A program made the position numbers and the translations under genes. Positions 27,641 to 36,318 of a DNA stretch of 64,000 nt are shown in pieces. The stretch's first letter is position 1. Every line of letters starts with the position of its first letter. The notes under the pieces were generated by a model. The model was not told the origin of the DNA, searched no databases, and worked only from the letters and a program-made list of their open reading frames with translations. Where the stretch lies: contig NZ_JAPPVJ010000005.1 in NCBI RefSeq assembly GCF_026711005.1, positions 317,257 through 381,256 of the forward strand. Reading direction: 5' to 3'. Source of the stretch: Sphingobacterium sp. UT-1RO-CII-1 (GTDB lineage Bacteria; Bacteroidota; Bacteroidia; Sphingobacteriales; Sphingobacteriaceae).

Positions 27641-27865
27641 TTATAAACTTTCGGTATTCGTATTTGTGGTATCTCTTTTATTTGTATCTATGGGGGCTAC
27701 CATAGTATCTACCTCGTCCAAATTATAACGCGTATCCTCACCGTTTGGTGGCGGCAAAAGATTTTCTTGTTCATTACGTCTATTATCATCCGTCGGGTTT
27801 GAACAGCTCATAAAGGCAAGCGTACAGAAAGCACCGATTATTGTCATCAACTTAAATATATTCAT
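27641..27865 (-). CDS. Small predicted lipoprotein
   Basis: A 74-residue protein with a lipoprotein signal (LAFMSC lipobox at residues about 15-20) and a short Asn/Asp/Thr-rich mature part (ETLLPP-like linker, ending NKRDTTNTNTESL). It has no recognisable domain and is too short for an enzyme. Convergent with the DUF7218 gene and separated from it by the terminator at 27591-27619. Confidence 0.6.
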   Translation of the reverse strand: MNIFKLMTIIGAFCTLAFMSCSNPTDDNRRNEQENLLPPPNGEDTRYNLDEVDTMVAPIDTNKRDTTNTNTESL

Positions 27866-27943
27866 ATCTGTATAATTTAATTAAACTTTTATATGTGAAT
27901 AATTCTGTTTTAAAACTTTAAGAAGATATTTCTTCTGGATATC

Positions 27944-28090
27944 TTAATAAAAAATAATAAAGTAAAGAATGGTCAATATAATGACCGCAACTACAATGAC
28001 ACGAAGTATATTAAAACCTGCAGGTTTATCATCTGGTTCTTCTATCACTGGTTTTGCTACTTCTTGTTTTTTGTCTATCATATCTATCAT
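27944..28090 (-). CDS. 48-residue single-span membrane peptide
   Basis: A small frame starting with ATG at 28090 (a second in-frame ATG follows at 28081). The product has a charged N-terminal part (about 22 residues, with DKKQEVAKPVIEEPDDKP) and one membrane helix (FNILRVIVVAVIILTILYF) running to the end. The clean split between charged and hydrophobic parts supports a real small protein anchored by its C-terminus. It lies 78 bases upstream of the small lipoprotein gene on the same strand, so the two may be co-transcribed. Confidence 0.55.
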   Translation of the reverse strand: MIDMIDKKQEVAKPVIEEPDDKPAGFNILRVIVVAVIILTILYFIIFY

Positions 28091-28791
28091 TTTTATGCTT
28101 TAAACCTGAAAAACCAATTCAAAGGCGCTCAAGCAATTAAAACAAGTTTAAAATTCCGAAAACAGGGACGTTATTTTCATAACTACCACTGTTTTATATA
28201 ATAACACCTCTTTCATTAATTAGGTTCATACTAAATTGTAGTTCAGGTATTTATTTTAAAAAAGCGTATTAACCCGTGGATCTATGTTTTTCTCACCTCC
28301 CAATAAAAACAAATGAGCTTAATTATAAAAATGCCACTGCCAACCTATAGAGAAGTTTGGCTATAATTATTTAAACGATTAAAATTGATGGTATTTACAT
28401 ATTTAGAATAGAAAGTTTAGCTAGGTCTTTAATAGTTGAAATATTATTTAATTTTTTAATCCGCTTCTTTTTCACTACTTTGTAACATTCTTGTTAACAA
28501 CAAGAGGGAAACGACAGTTTCCCCTACTATCTAGGAAAAATAAAACATTGAAACGCAGATCGTATATAAGCAAAACTATGCATCTACATGATATAATGAT
28601 TTTACATAAACGCATCAATCTATTAATGTTTTTCAAAACCAGCCATGTATATACAACTTTATTGTAATAATAGAGTTGCGGCTTGTCATACTGTATGCTA
28701 AAATCATACGTTACATTTAAGCAGACAATGCTTTTAATTGTCTGTTTTTTTTCACCCTTAAACCTTTATTTTACAGTGCTTATTTAAAACC
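28091..28791. other. 700-base intergenic region with structured leader
   Basis: No protein gene is seen. On the plus strand two adjacent hairpins occur at 28490-28504 (CTTGTT arms) and 28506-28523 (GGGAAAC arms), and a strong terminator occurs at 28722-28752, only 39 bases before the kinase ATG. The stretch may hold a non-coding RNA or an attenuated leader of the kinase gene. Confidence 0.45.
28722..28752 (+). terminator. Rho-independent terminator upstream of the phytochrome-like kinase
   Basis: An 8-bp stem (CAGACAAT and complement) with a 7-base loop is followed by eight T residues. There is no plus-strand protein gene ending nearby: the last one stops at 27534 and has its own terminator. 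Confidence 0.75.
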
Positions 28792-30984
28792 ATGAAAAAT
28801 AACATAAAGCAAATCTCCACGAATTCTCCCATACAAGAATTTGGACATTTGATAATAGCTGATACTAATATGAAGATAGTCGGCATCAGCGAGTACGCAC
28901 TTAATTGGGCGACAGACAGCATAGATAAAGTAATTGGCAATACATTGGACGTATACCTGCCGAAAATTTTCAAGAAAAAAAGTATTTCATTTTTAAAAAT
29001 AATCAGGCAGGTGATCAGTCAAAAAACACCTCGTCAAATAATTTCAAAGAAAGTACATAAAAAAAGATATTATTTTAAGTTCACTCTGCGTGATAATCAT
29101 TTGTATATAGAATGGGAAGAACAGCTTAAAAAATACATTCCCACCGCACAAATGAACGAATTAAGCTTTCTTTTTGAGTCTTCTTACCCACATAATTGGT
29201 CGTTCTTGTGCAAAGCAGTAAATAAATTGCTGCACGTTGACCGTGTTTTTATACTACGTATACAAGAAAGCGGCTATAGTAAAGTATTGGCAGAACATGC
29301 TTGGAAAGGCATTAAAAAATATCATAACAAAGAGTTCTCAGAGGTTTTTTTTCCAGATAATTTTTCAACAATTTACCCCGAAGAACCTTATTGGTATTTT
29401 CCGGATCTATATAAGATGAATCAGAAGTTTTATTGGTCGCAAGAGGAAATTCAACCACACTACAGTAAGATGTTCTGCTTACCAAAGCTACATGAGGATT
29501 ATTTAAAAAAGGAAGACGTAAGGTCGGTTATATTCTTCCCTTTGATGCTAAACAATGACTTCTGGGGACTATTAGTCGCTCAAAATGACACTCCAAAAAG
29601 AACCGATTTACAAAAACGAAAACTATGCTCTTTTGTTGTTCAAAATGCCATGAATAAGTATGAAAATAAAATAAAACAAGGCCTTTTAGACTTTAAAGAA
29701 CAAATATTAGAGTTTGAAACAACACTAAAAGAAAGACTGATTACTGCAAAAACAGTAAATTGTGCGATAGCTTTATCTATGGACGAGCTTAAAGAAATGA
29801 CAAATGCAGATGGCTTCGCAATATATAACCAAGGAGATGTTTTCCTGAATGGTACCTGCCCAACCAAAAAACAATTTTACGAATTAATTAATTATCTGCA
29901 AAAAATCACCGATAAGACGATCTTTAAGGACAGTAATTTCAGACTTAGACACGGTGCCAATTTTTCGGAAAAACTCCCTTTCGCCGGACTCTTATCTTAT
30001 GCGATAGGTGCAGAAAAAGACCACTACCTACTATGGTTTAGGAAAGAAACCGTATTGAAAGTAACACAAGTCGGTATTAAAAAAGGAGCAAACGGAGATA
30101 AAGAAGCTTCAAGTACAGAGAACAGTATTTTTCATACTTGGGAAAAAGAAGTATTAGATTCAGCCATCCCATGGGATGATCAGAATATTAATTTCATAGA
30201 AAATCTTCAAAGAATTATTAATGAGTCAATAGTTAGTAGAAATAGAGAAAGGGAAATCACGACGGAAAAACTACTTTCCCTTAACAATGAGCTAGAGATG
30301 TTCACTTTCTCACTTTCCCACGACTTGAAAAACCCACTATCAATTTTAAAAATGGGGCTTCAGTTTCTCGATGCCTCTTGCTCTAAACTGCCGCTCGAGC
30401 AAAGACTGCGTTGGTACAATAATATGATGGAAAGCACCAAGAATATAGAAGACATCATTAATAACGTCATACATCTCAGCCAAAGTAGAATGACCAATAT
30501 AACGAAGACGCCCATTCCGATGTCCTATACTATTCAGCGAATTGCAAATGAAGCAACTATGCTTCATAATGTACCTAACTGTTCTTTCAACTTCGGTAAC
30601 CTATTACCTATTTGGGGGGAGAAAAGTGCACTTTACCAAATATTTTTAAACTTGATAGGGAATGCTGTAAAATATTCAAGTGCAGAAAAGACACCAAAAG
30701 TAACAATAACAAGCTTCTCAGAAAAAGAGGCTATACGTTATGTTATTAAGGATAACGGTATTGGTATCCCTAAAGAATTATTACCAAATATTTTCGAAAT
30801 GTTCTCTAGGGCAAGCAACGCTAATCAATTTGAAGGAACAGGCATTGGTCTATCCCTCGTAAAACGTATCATGGATAGGCTTGGAGCAGAAATTAATATT
30901 AGTTCTCAGGAAAATAAAGGCACAGAGATCAATCTATATTTCCCACTGGTTTCTGATTTTCCATTATCTATGCTCGAGAGATAG
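28792..30984 (+). CDS. Phytochrome-like (PAS-GAF-PHY) sensor histidine kinase lacking the bilin site
   Basis: A 730-residue soluble histidine kinase. Residues 1-110 match the phytochrome PAS domain (SPIQEFGHLIIAD in place of the usual IQPHG block), 125-290 a GAF domain, 295-490 a PHY domain (YLLWFRKETV, then HTWEKEVLDSAIPW). The kinase has H-box SLSHDLKNPL (His510), N-box IFLNLIGNAVKYS, KDNGIGIP and GTGIGLSLV. There is no cysteine before or in the PAS domain, the PASDIP motif is lost and the second GAF histidine (usually CHH) is replaced by AQN, although one histidine (H234, LHEDYL) remains. It is therefore unlikely to bind bilin and probably senses something else or works as a scaffold. The convergent NarL-type regulator nearby is a candidate partner. 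Confidence 0.85.
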   Translation: MKNNIKQISTNSPIQEFGHLIIADTNMKIVGISEYALNWATDSIDKVIGNTLDVYLPKIFKKKSISFLKIIRQVISQKTPRQIISKKVHKKRYYFKFTLRDNHLYIEWEEQLKKYIPTAQMNELSFLFESSYPHNWSFLCKAVNKLLHVDRVFILRIQESGYSKVLAEHAWKGIKKYHNKEFSEVFFPDNFSTIYPEEPYWYFPDLYKMNQKFYWSQEEIQPHYSKMFCLPKLHEDYLKKEDVRSVIFFPLMLNNDFWGLLVAQNDTPKRTDLQKRKLCSFVVQNAMNKYENKIKQGLLDFKEQILEFETTLKERLITAKTVNCAIALSMDELKEMTNADGFAIYNQGDVFLNGTCPTKKQFYELINYLQKITDKTIFKDSNFRLRHGANFSEKLPFAGLLSYAIGAEKDHYLLWFRKETVLKVTQVGIKKGANGDKEASSTENSIFHTWEKEVLDSAIPWDDQNINFIENLQRIINESIVSRNREREITTEKLLSLNNELEMFTFSLSHDLKNPLSILKMGLQFLDASCSKLPLEQRLRWYNNMMESTKNIEDIINNVIHLSQSRMTNITKTPIPMSYTIQRIANEATMLHNVPNCSFNFGNLLPIWGEKSALYQIFLNLIGNAVKYSSAEKTPKVTITSFSEKEAIRYVIKDNGIGIPKELLPNIFEMFSRASNANQFEGTGIGLSLVKRIMDRLGAEINISSQENKGTEINLYFPLVSDFPLSMLER

Positions 30985-31509
30985 ATTTACATCTTCAATA
31001 ATCTCCTGTAATGCTGATAAATCATCACTTTGGGCCATGAGAGCCGGTATAAGAAGTAGAAATTGATTTTGATATTCTTCATTGACATCTTTCAATACAC
31101 TACTTCTATACAACGTGATAGTCCCAAGGACATGATGTTGAAGTAAAGTAATAGTTTCTACATCAGTTAATGGCCATTCAGCTGCATCTTCCAATTCAGA
31201 AGATTCAGACGATGCATACTTTTCTGATAAAGAAGCAAAAACAGGCTCGGTCAAATCATAATAACGTATTAAAGCCTCATAAACTTTCCGGCAAGACATA
31301 TTCTTCGAATTGCTGTAACCGTTATTGATAAGAATACGACCTTGATCTCTTCGCTTGATTACTTCTATGTAATATTGCTTTTCTTCTTCTGATACAGATT
31401 TACTAGACACGCTACTACAGGCAACTATAGCGCATACTATAACTACTGATGTTCCTATATAAATACAACGATCTACTATCTTTTTACGTATCATGGCAAA
31501 ATACATCAA
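30964..31509 (-). CDS. Predicted lipoprotein or anchored protein of unknown function
   Basis: A 181-residue protein with an N-terminal hydrophobic segment ending in a possible lipobox (AIVACSS). It may start at ATG 31509 or, giving a shorter signal, at a later in-frame Met (MIRKK). The mature part is helical and charged with no domain I recognise. It overlaps the kinase gene tail by 21 bases on the opposite strand and lies 31 bases after the response regulator stop, so it may be co-transcribed with the regulator. Confidence 0.5.
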   Translation of the reverse strand: MMYFAMIRKKIVDRCIYIGTSVVIVCAIVACSSVSSKSVSEEEKQYYIEVIKRRDQGRILINNGYSNSKNMSCRKVYEALIRYYDLTEPVFASLSEKYASSESSELEDAAEWPLTDVETITLLQHHVLGTITLYRSSVLKDVNEEYQNQFLLLIPALMAQSDDLSALQEIIEDVNLSLEHR

Positions 31510-31540
31510 AATGAAAAAAAACCTTATAAACCCGCATTAT

Positions 31541-32197
31541 TTAAGAGACTAGACCATAACTAACAGCAAACTTAACTAAGGAAGCTGAGTTTTTTGTTTT
31601 AGTCTTATCAATCAAACTCTGTCTATGACCTTCAACCGTCCTTTTACTCAAAAATAATTTATCAGCAATCTCTAGGTTGGTAAAACCATCACTTATCAAT
31701 TGCAAAACTTCTAACTCACGCTCGCTCAGATCAAATTTCTGCGCTATTTGCCTAACGTTATTGACACGACTGGGCTGCTCTCTTACAATATCTAAAAGCA
31801 TGAATGCCAATTCCTCACAAATATACCTGCCACCTTTATAAACATATTCAATAGCAGACAACAGTTCATCATACCCCACATTTTTAACTAAATAAGCTCT
31901 AGCTCCCTTATCAAAAGCAATAGACACGTCTGTACTTTTATCTAACATCGAGAGAAAAACTACTTTAACAGAAGGGTATTCTTCAGAAAGAATACCTGCC
32001 AAGGTCAAACCGTCCATCTCAGGCATAGCTATATCAGTTATTATGATATCCGGAACAACACCGCTTGATAGAATATCTAAAACTTTTGTACCATCATCAG
32101 CCTCAGCAATAACTTTAATATTTTCTTGACTATCTAACAAAAGTTTAATTCCTCGTCGTACTACAAGATGATCGTCAGCCAATATTATATTAATCAT
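31541..32197 (-). CDS. NarL/FixJ-type response regulator
   Basis: A 218-residue regulator from the ATG at 32197, which is favoured over the longer frame because the receiver begins at once (MINIILADDH). Phosphoacceptor is Asp55 (IIITDIAMPEMDG), with acidic pocket residues D8/D9 and the conserved lysine in AYLVKNVGYDEL. The C-terminal LuxR helix-turn-helix is LSERELEVLQLISDGFTNLE to KRTVEGHRQSL. It lies near the phytochrome-like kinase on the opposite strand and is a plausible cognate partner. Confidence 0.92.
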   Translation of the reverse strand: MINIILADDHLVVRRGIKLLLDSQENIKVIAEADDGTKVLDILSSGVVPDIIITDIAMPEMDGLTLAGILSEEYPSVKVVFLSMLDKSTDVSIAFDKGARAYLVKNVGYDELLSAIEYVYKGGRYICEELAFMLLDIVREQPSRVNNVRQIAQKFDLSERELEVLQLISDGFTNLEIADKLFLSKRTVEGHRQSLIDKTKTKNSASLVKFAVSYGLVS

Positions 32198-32437
32198 ATG
32201 ATAACTTAAGTATATAGAATGTAACTTATTATTCTTAAAACCTATACTGAAAAATTTTGGATAGTATAGATAACTGTGAAACAAATATGATATATAACAA
32301 AAACTCGACCGTTTTCCTAAATAGCAAATCTCCTTTTACAGGCAGAGCAAGTAAACTCACCATACAGTAAAACAATCTTTCCCCACATGGGTAATATAGA
32401 GTTATAGGTGCATATCTACGACTGAGATATTAAAAAA

Positions 32438-33331
32438 TCATAAAGTATTTCGTCCGCCAGTAACCGGGATAGTTGCACCCGCAATATAAGAAGATCCTAC
32501 TGAAGCTAAGAAAACATAGCTTGGCGCTAATTCAGCCGGTTGAGCAGGTCTTTCCATTGGATTATCAGCGCCAAATGTATCATGATCAGGGATCGTGCTA
32601 GGAATCAGTGGAGTCCACACAGGGCCAGGAGCAACACAATTAACCCGAATACCTTTTTGCTCTTTACTTAATTGCAGATTCAATGCGTAGGTAAAGTGCT
32701 GGATTGTACCTTTTGTAAGAGCATAAGGCAATAATCCAGGATTAGGTTCATATGCATTAATAGAGCTGGTATTAATAATAGTACTACCAGGCACCATATG
32801 AGGGATAGCATATTGGCACATAAAAAACATAGCGTGCACATTGGTATCAAAAGTTTTGTTCCACTCTGCCGAAGAAATCTCAGCGAAAGACTCGTAGGTC
32901 ATTTGATAAGCTGCATTATTTATTAGTATATCAATTTTACCCCATTCCGCAATGGCTTCATCAATAACCTGTTTACAAAAAGTTTCTTGCTTAAGGTCAC
33001 CACGCATCAATATAGCCTGGCGATTTTCTTGTTCTATCAAGTATTTAGTTTCTAGAGCATCTTGCTCTTCTTCCTCGCTAAGGTATACTAACAATAAATC
33101 GGCTCCTTCTCTTGCAAAAGCTATCGCTACCGCTTTGCCGATGCCAGAGTCGCCTCCCGTAATTATTGCTTTTCTATTAGCTAAAACACCTGAGCCTTGA
33201 TAACTATCTTCGCCGTGATCAGGTTTTGGGCGCATCATTTGTTCAGTTCCTGGTGGTGTTTGAGCTTGTTTTGCAAATGGTGGTTGACTATAATTTTCAC
33301 CATGCTGATCTGTTTTTTTATTGTTTTCCAT
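32438..33331 (-). CDS. SDR family oxidoreductase (YghA/YdaD-like)
   Basis: A 297-residue short-chain dehydrogenase. It has the NAD(P)-binding glycine motif TGGDSGIGKAVA, NNAAYQ, catalytic Ser in NTSSINAY and YALTK (YxxxK). The extended N-terminal part (about 45 residues before the Rossmann fold) with EQMMRPKPDHGEDSY is typical of the general-stress SDRs YghA (E. coli) and YdaD (B. subtilis). It lies 12 bases after the CinA gene and shares its operon. Confidence 0.9.
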   Translation of the reverse strand: MENNKKTDQHGENYSQPPFAKQAQTPPGTEQMMRPKPDHGEDSYQGSGVLANRKAIITGGDSGIGKAVAIAFAREGADLLLVYLSEEEEQDALETKYLIEQENRQAILMRGDLKQETFCKQVIDEAIAEWGKIDILINNAAYQMTYESFAEISSAEWNKTFDTNVHAMFFMCQYAIPHMVPGSTIINTSSINAYEPNPGLLPYALTKGTIQHFTYALNLQLSKEQKGIRVNCVAPGPVWTPLIPSTIPDHDTFGADNPMERPAQPAELAPSYVFLASVGSSYIAGATIPVTGGRNTL

Positions 33332-33343
33332 ATTTTAAAAGTT

Positions 33344-33841
33344 TTATTTTATCCTTTTTAGGATTTCACCTATTAACCAATTGAATGTCTCTGTCACTAC
33401 AGCACTAGAATTTTGCGCATTACATATTTTGGTTTTCCGATAATGTACTCCTTCTATCTCAAAGGATAAAAACACAGTACCTATCGGTTTTTCTGCGCTT
33501 TCGGATCCTCCAGGACCACTAAGGCCTGTGATAGAAATATAAATATCTGCCTGTTGTATATTTTTTAAACCCAACAGCAGACAATCTGTAACTTCCTGTG
33601 ACTCGGCCGTAAAGTTCTCTATCATAGTAGAGGATACACCTAATAACTGTTGTTTGACTTGAGAGCTATAACAGACGACGCCTCCTAGAAAAAACATGCT
33701 CGCTCCTTCTAATTGAGAAAGGAATCCTGAAATAAACCCTCCCGACATGCTTTCTGCAAGAAAAATCTTATAGTTTTTTTCTAATAATAAAACACGTAGC
33801 TTCTCCAAATTGTCGACATCAATAAACATATTTTCATTCAT
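33344..33841 (-). CDS. CinA-family nicotinamide-nucleotide amidohydrolase (PncC-like)
   Basis: A 165-residue single-domain CinA C-terminal protein. It carries AESMSGGFISGFL in the place of the usual AESCTGG, the FFLGGVVCYSSQVK block and SITGLSGPGG with KPIGTVFLSF. The family deamidates nicotinamide mononucleotide in pyridine nucleotide salvage. The usual Cys and Thr of AESCTGG are Met and Ser here; the catalytic serine of AES remains. It is the first gene of a two-gene operon with the stress SDR. Confidence 0.85.
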   Translation of the reverse strand: MNENMFIDVDNLEKLRVLLLEKNYKIFLAESMSGGFISGFLSQLEGASMFFLGGVVCYSSQVKQQLLGVSSTMIENFTAESQEVTDCLLLGLKNIQQADIYISITGLSGPGGSESAEKPIGTVFLSFEIEGVHYRKTKICNAQNSSAVVTETFNWLIGEILKRIK

Positions 33842-34180
33842 CTCAAGTATATTTTTTTGTATCCCTTATTCTTCACATCCTACTTATAACAACCCTACAT
33901 AACACCGCTTCGTTTTAAGTATCTATAAAAAACGTAAAAACACGTAGAGTAAAATAAACACAAACATGATTCACTTGAAATTACCGTATTTAACCGGAGA
34001 GAAGTTCCTTTATATCGTTTTTAAACTAAGTTACTGTATAAAAACCCTACGAATTACAATAAATACTAATAACACCTGTTAATACACGCGTTTATACTTT
34101 AAAGAGGCATTTTGGAACAGCAAATAGGTAAAAAGGCATATGCTTTGTATCGATAATTAGTAGATTAAAAATATAAAGCT
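33842..34180. other. Divergent intergenic region
   Basis: 339 AT-rich bases between the cinA-SDR operon (minus) and an ECF sigma gene (plus). No gene is visible. It must hold both promoters but I found no unambiguous consensus site. Confidence 0.4.
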
Positions 34181-34684
34181 ATGACACAAAAAGAATTTAA
34201 TTTCCAACTAAGTGAACATTCATCATTTTTATTCGAAAAAGCACTTTTCTTCACAAAGGATCATCAAGATGCCCTCGATCTTATGCAAGATACTTTTGTA
34301 AAATCAATCTCTAATTATCATAACTATGATTGTCAAACAAATATTAAAGGTTGGTTATACACTGTTTTAAGAAATACATTTCTCAACAATTATAGAAAAA
34401 ACAAAAATGACAGAAATTATAAATGTGATTTGGAGCTCGCAAAATACTCTAGCAATGCCAACAACTTAGCTGGTCTCAGGAAAGTAGACTCAAAGCTAAT
34501 GATGGAAGATATGTTTAAACATATTATCAGACTACCTAAACAGTACGCCCAACCATTTATATTACATTATAAAGGATACAAATACAGCGAAATTTCAGAA
34601 AAAACTGATACGCCTTTGGGAACCGTAAAAACTCGGATTCATAAAGCTAAAATAATACTAAGAAAGTATATCAAACCAAACTAA
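34181..34684 (+). CDS. ECF-type RNA polymerase sigma factor
   Basis: A 167-residue sigma factor of two domains. Region 2 contains ALFFTKDHQDALDLMQDTF and NIKGWLYTVLRNTFLNNYRK; region 4 contains YKYSEISEKTDTPLGTVKTR. There is no adjacent FecR, so it is not of the SusC-linked type; no anti-sigma gene is visible next to it. It lies between stress-type genes and is a good candidate for their regulator. A terminator follows at 34709. Confidence 0.88.
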   Translation: MTQKEFNFQLSEHSSFLFEKALFFTKDHQDALDLMQDTFVKSISNYHNYDCQTNIKGWLYTVLRNTFLNNYRKNKNDRNYKCDLELAKYSSNANNLAGLRKVDSKLMMEDMFKHIIRLPKQYAQPFILHYKGYKYSEISEKTDTPLGTVKTRIHKAKIILRKYIKPN

Positions 34685-34708
34685 TGCATTATGTTACTTA
34701 TTAGTCAC

Positions 34709-34765
34709 GACACTGATACTATTAACACTACTAAAGTGACATTAATGAGTATCAGTGTCTTTTTT
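34709..34765 (+). terminator. Terminator of the ECF sigma gene
   Basis: A 12-bp perfect stem (GACACTGATACT and complement) with a 27-base loop is followed by TTTTTT. It lies 24 bases after the stop. Confidence 0.75.
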
Positions 34766-34891
34766 ACAATTAGATGCACCAGCTAGCTATTTCACATTTT
34801 AAAGCAACTTTCTTGTTGCTAGTAAATAGCAAACATTACCCAACTAGGCAGTAGAAGATATTTTTTTTGCTTATTAATGAATTTTTATAAC

Positions 34892-34921
34892 AAAAAAGGG
34901 CATTGCCACATAACAATGCCC
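34892..34921 (-). terminator. Terminator of the CsbD gene
   Basis: On the minus strand an 8-bp stem (GGGCATTG and complement, loop of 8) is followed by TTTTTT. It lies 24 bases after the CsbD stop. Confidence 0.85.
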
Positions 34922-34945
34922 CTTCTACATTATAAAACTCTATGC

Positions 34946-35131
34946 TTATAAACTATTTAACCACTTTTCCACCTCGTCTTTTGTCTTTCCTGTCTTCTTT
35001 TGAAGGCGCCCTAACAATTCGTCTTCCTTGCCCTCAGCATAGAGCAGATCGTCGTCAGTTATATCTGCATAACTCTGTTTTACTTTACCTTTCAATTCAT
35101 TCCAACGACCTTTCCACGTTAATTTACTCAT
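34946..35131 (-). CDS. CsbD family stress protein
   Basis: A 61-residue hydrophilic helical protein with the CsbD core [20 protein letters not shown] and a C-terminal helix. CsbD is a member of the general-stress regulons of several phyla; its molecular role is unknown. A GGAGG stands just upstream of the ATG at 35131. It is transcribed alone and ends at a clear terminator. Confidence 0.9.
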   Translation of the reverse strand: MSKLTWKGRWNELKGKVKQSYADITDDDLLYAEGKEDELLGRLQKKTGKTKDEVEKWLNSL

Positions 35132-35349
35132 AATATTCCTCCTTTTTTATAATTTATATATATCACTTTATTAATAAAACAACTATTAATGAGATATTGT
35201 TTTTATGAATTTATTTTTGTCTATATCAGTGATCTCCGTAATACTGTAGAAAATCATGGTTAAGAATAAAAAAGAGAGTTTTTTATATAATACGACTGTT
35301 TTGAATACGTTACTTATATATAATACTCATATTTTAATAAATTATTTTT

Positions 35350-36318
35350 TTGGATAAAGCGATAACAGGAAATACCCCATTAGAACGATGTCCCTATCTA
35401 TCGGATAGGTATTCATGTAATATATTGATAAAGAAAGAATATTTTAATCCTAACAAAACCTGCAAAGATAGGCCTGCTTTATACATGATTAAAGATGCTA
35501 TAGAAAAAGGACGTTTGCAACCAGGCGATACGGTAGTAGAAGCAAGTAGTGGTAATACTGGCATAGGAATAGCACAAATAGCAAATAAAATGGGATTTAA
35601 ATGCTGCATTTTTGTTACTGAGAACTGCGCAATTGAAAAACTAAATGTATTAGAAAAGCTAGGCTCAAAAATAATAACTTGTAAAAATTCTAACGGCATA
35701 GATGACAGCGACTCAACGCAATATCATGCAGCTAAATTTGCAAATAACACTCCCTCATCTTTCTTTACCGACCAATATAATAACCCACAAAATCCGCAAG
35801 CACACTTTGAAACAACAGGCCCTGAAATATGGGAACAATCATCAGGCCTAATTACACATTTTTTTGCAGGGGTAGGCACAGGAGGGACAATATCAGGTGT
35901 AGGAAGTTACCTGAAATTAAAAAACAACAAGGTAAAAATATATGGTGTAGAGCCCAGAGGCTCTATACTTTCATATTTTAAAAAATACGGTAAGCTTCCT
36001 ACCGATGGTAGAGTAATGGATAAAATAGATGGTATAGGGCGAAAGTTCGTACCGAAAGTTTTTAATCCTGATGTAGTAGACGATATTTTTCAGGTAGACC
36101 GACAACAGGCTATGCAGTGGGCTGACGATTATTATAAAGGCCAAAATATACCACTAGGCTTTTCAAGCGCTGCCTTATTAGTAGCCTTAGAGGAATATGT
36201 TAAAAAAAATATCATAAAACAAAAAGATAATATTGTTTTACTTTTTGCAGACTATGGAGATCGCTACATAAATAGCCTATATCCTGCATTGCTTAAAAAA
36301 GAAGCGAGTCATGATTAA
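35350..36318 (+). CDS. Cysteine-synthase-like PLP-dependent beta-replacement enzyme
   Basis: A 322-residue fold type II PLP enzyme of the cysteine synthase/cystathionine beta-synthase group. The PLP lysine is K39 (TCKDRPALYM), the substrate loop is ASSGNTG (residues 65-71), the phosphate-binding loop is GVGTGGTISG (174-183), and the family end motif is FADYGDRYINSLY. There is no ATG: the first in-frame start after a stop at 35338 is TTG at 35350 and it begins just where the family should. The first gene of a compact three-gene unit: its end overlaps the next gene by 8 bases. The nucleophile is unknown; neither serine O-acetyltransferase nor other sulfur genes are near. Confidence 0.8.
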   Translation: MDKAITGNTPLERCPYLSDRYSCNILIKKEYFNPNKTCKDRPALYMIKDAIEKGRLQPGDTVVEASSGNTGIGIAQIANKMGFKCCIFVTENCAIEKLNVLEKLGSKIITCKNSNGIDDSDSTQYHAAKFANNTPSSFFTDQYNNPQNPQAHFETTGPEIWEQSSGLITHFFAGVGTGGTISGVGSYLKLKNNKVKIYGVEPRGSILSYFKKYGKLPTDGRVMDKIDGIGRKFVPKVFNPDVVDDIFQVDRQQAMQWADDYYKGQNIPLGFSSAALLVALEEYVKKNIIKQKDNIVLLFADYGDRYINSLYPALLKKEASHD

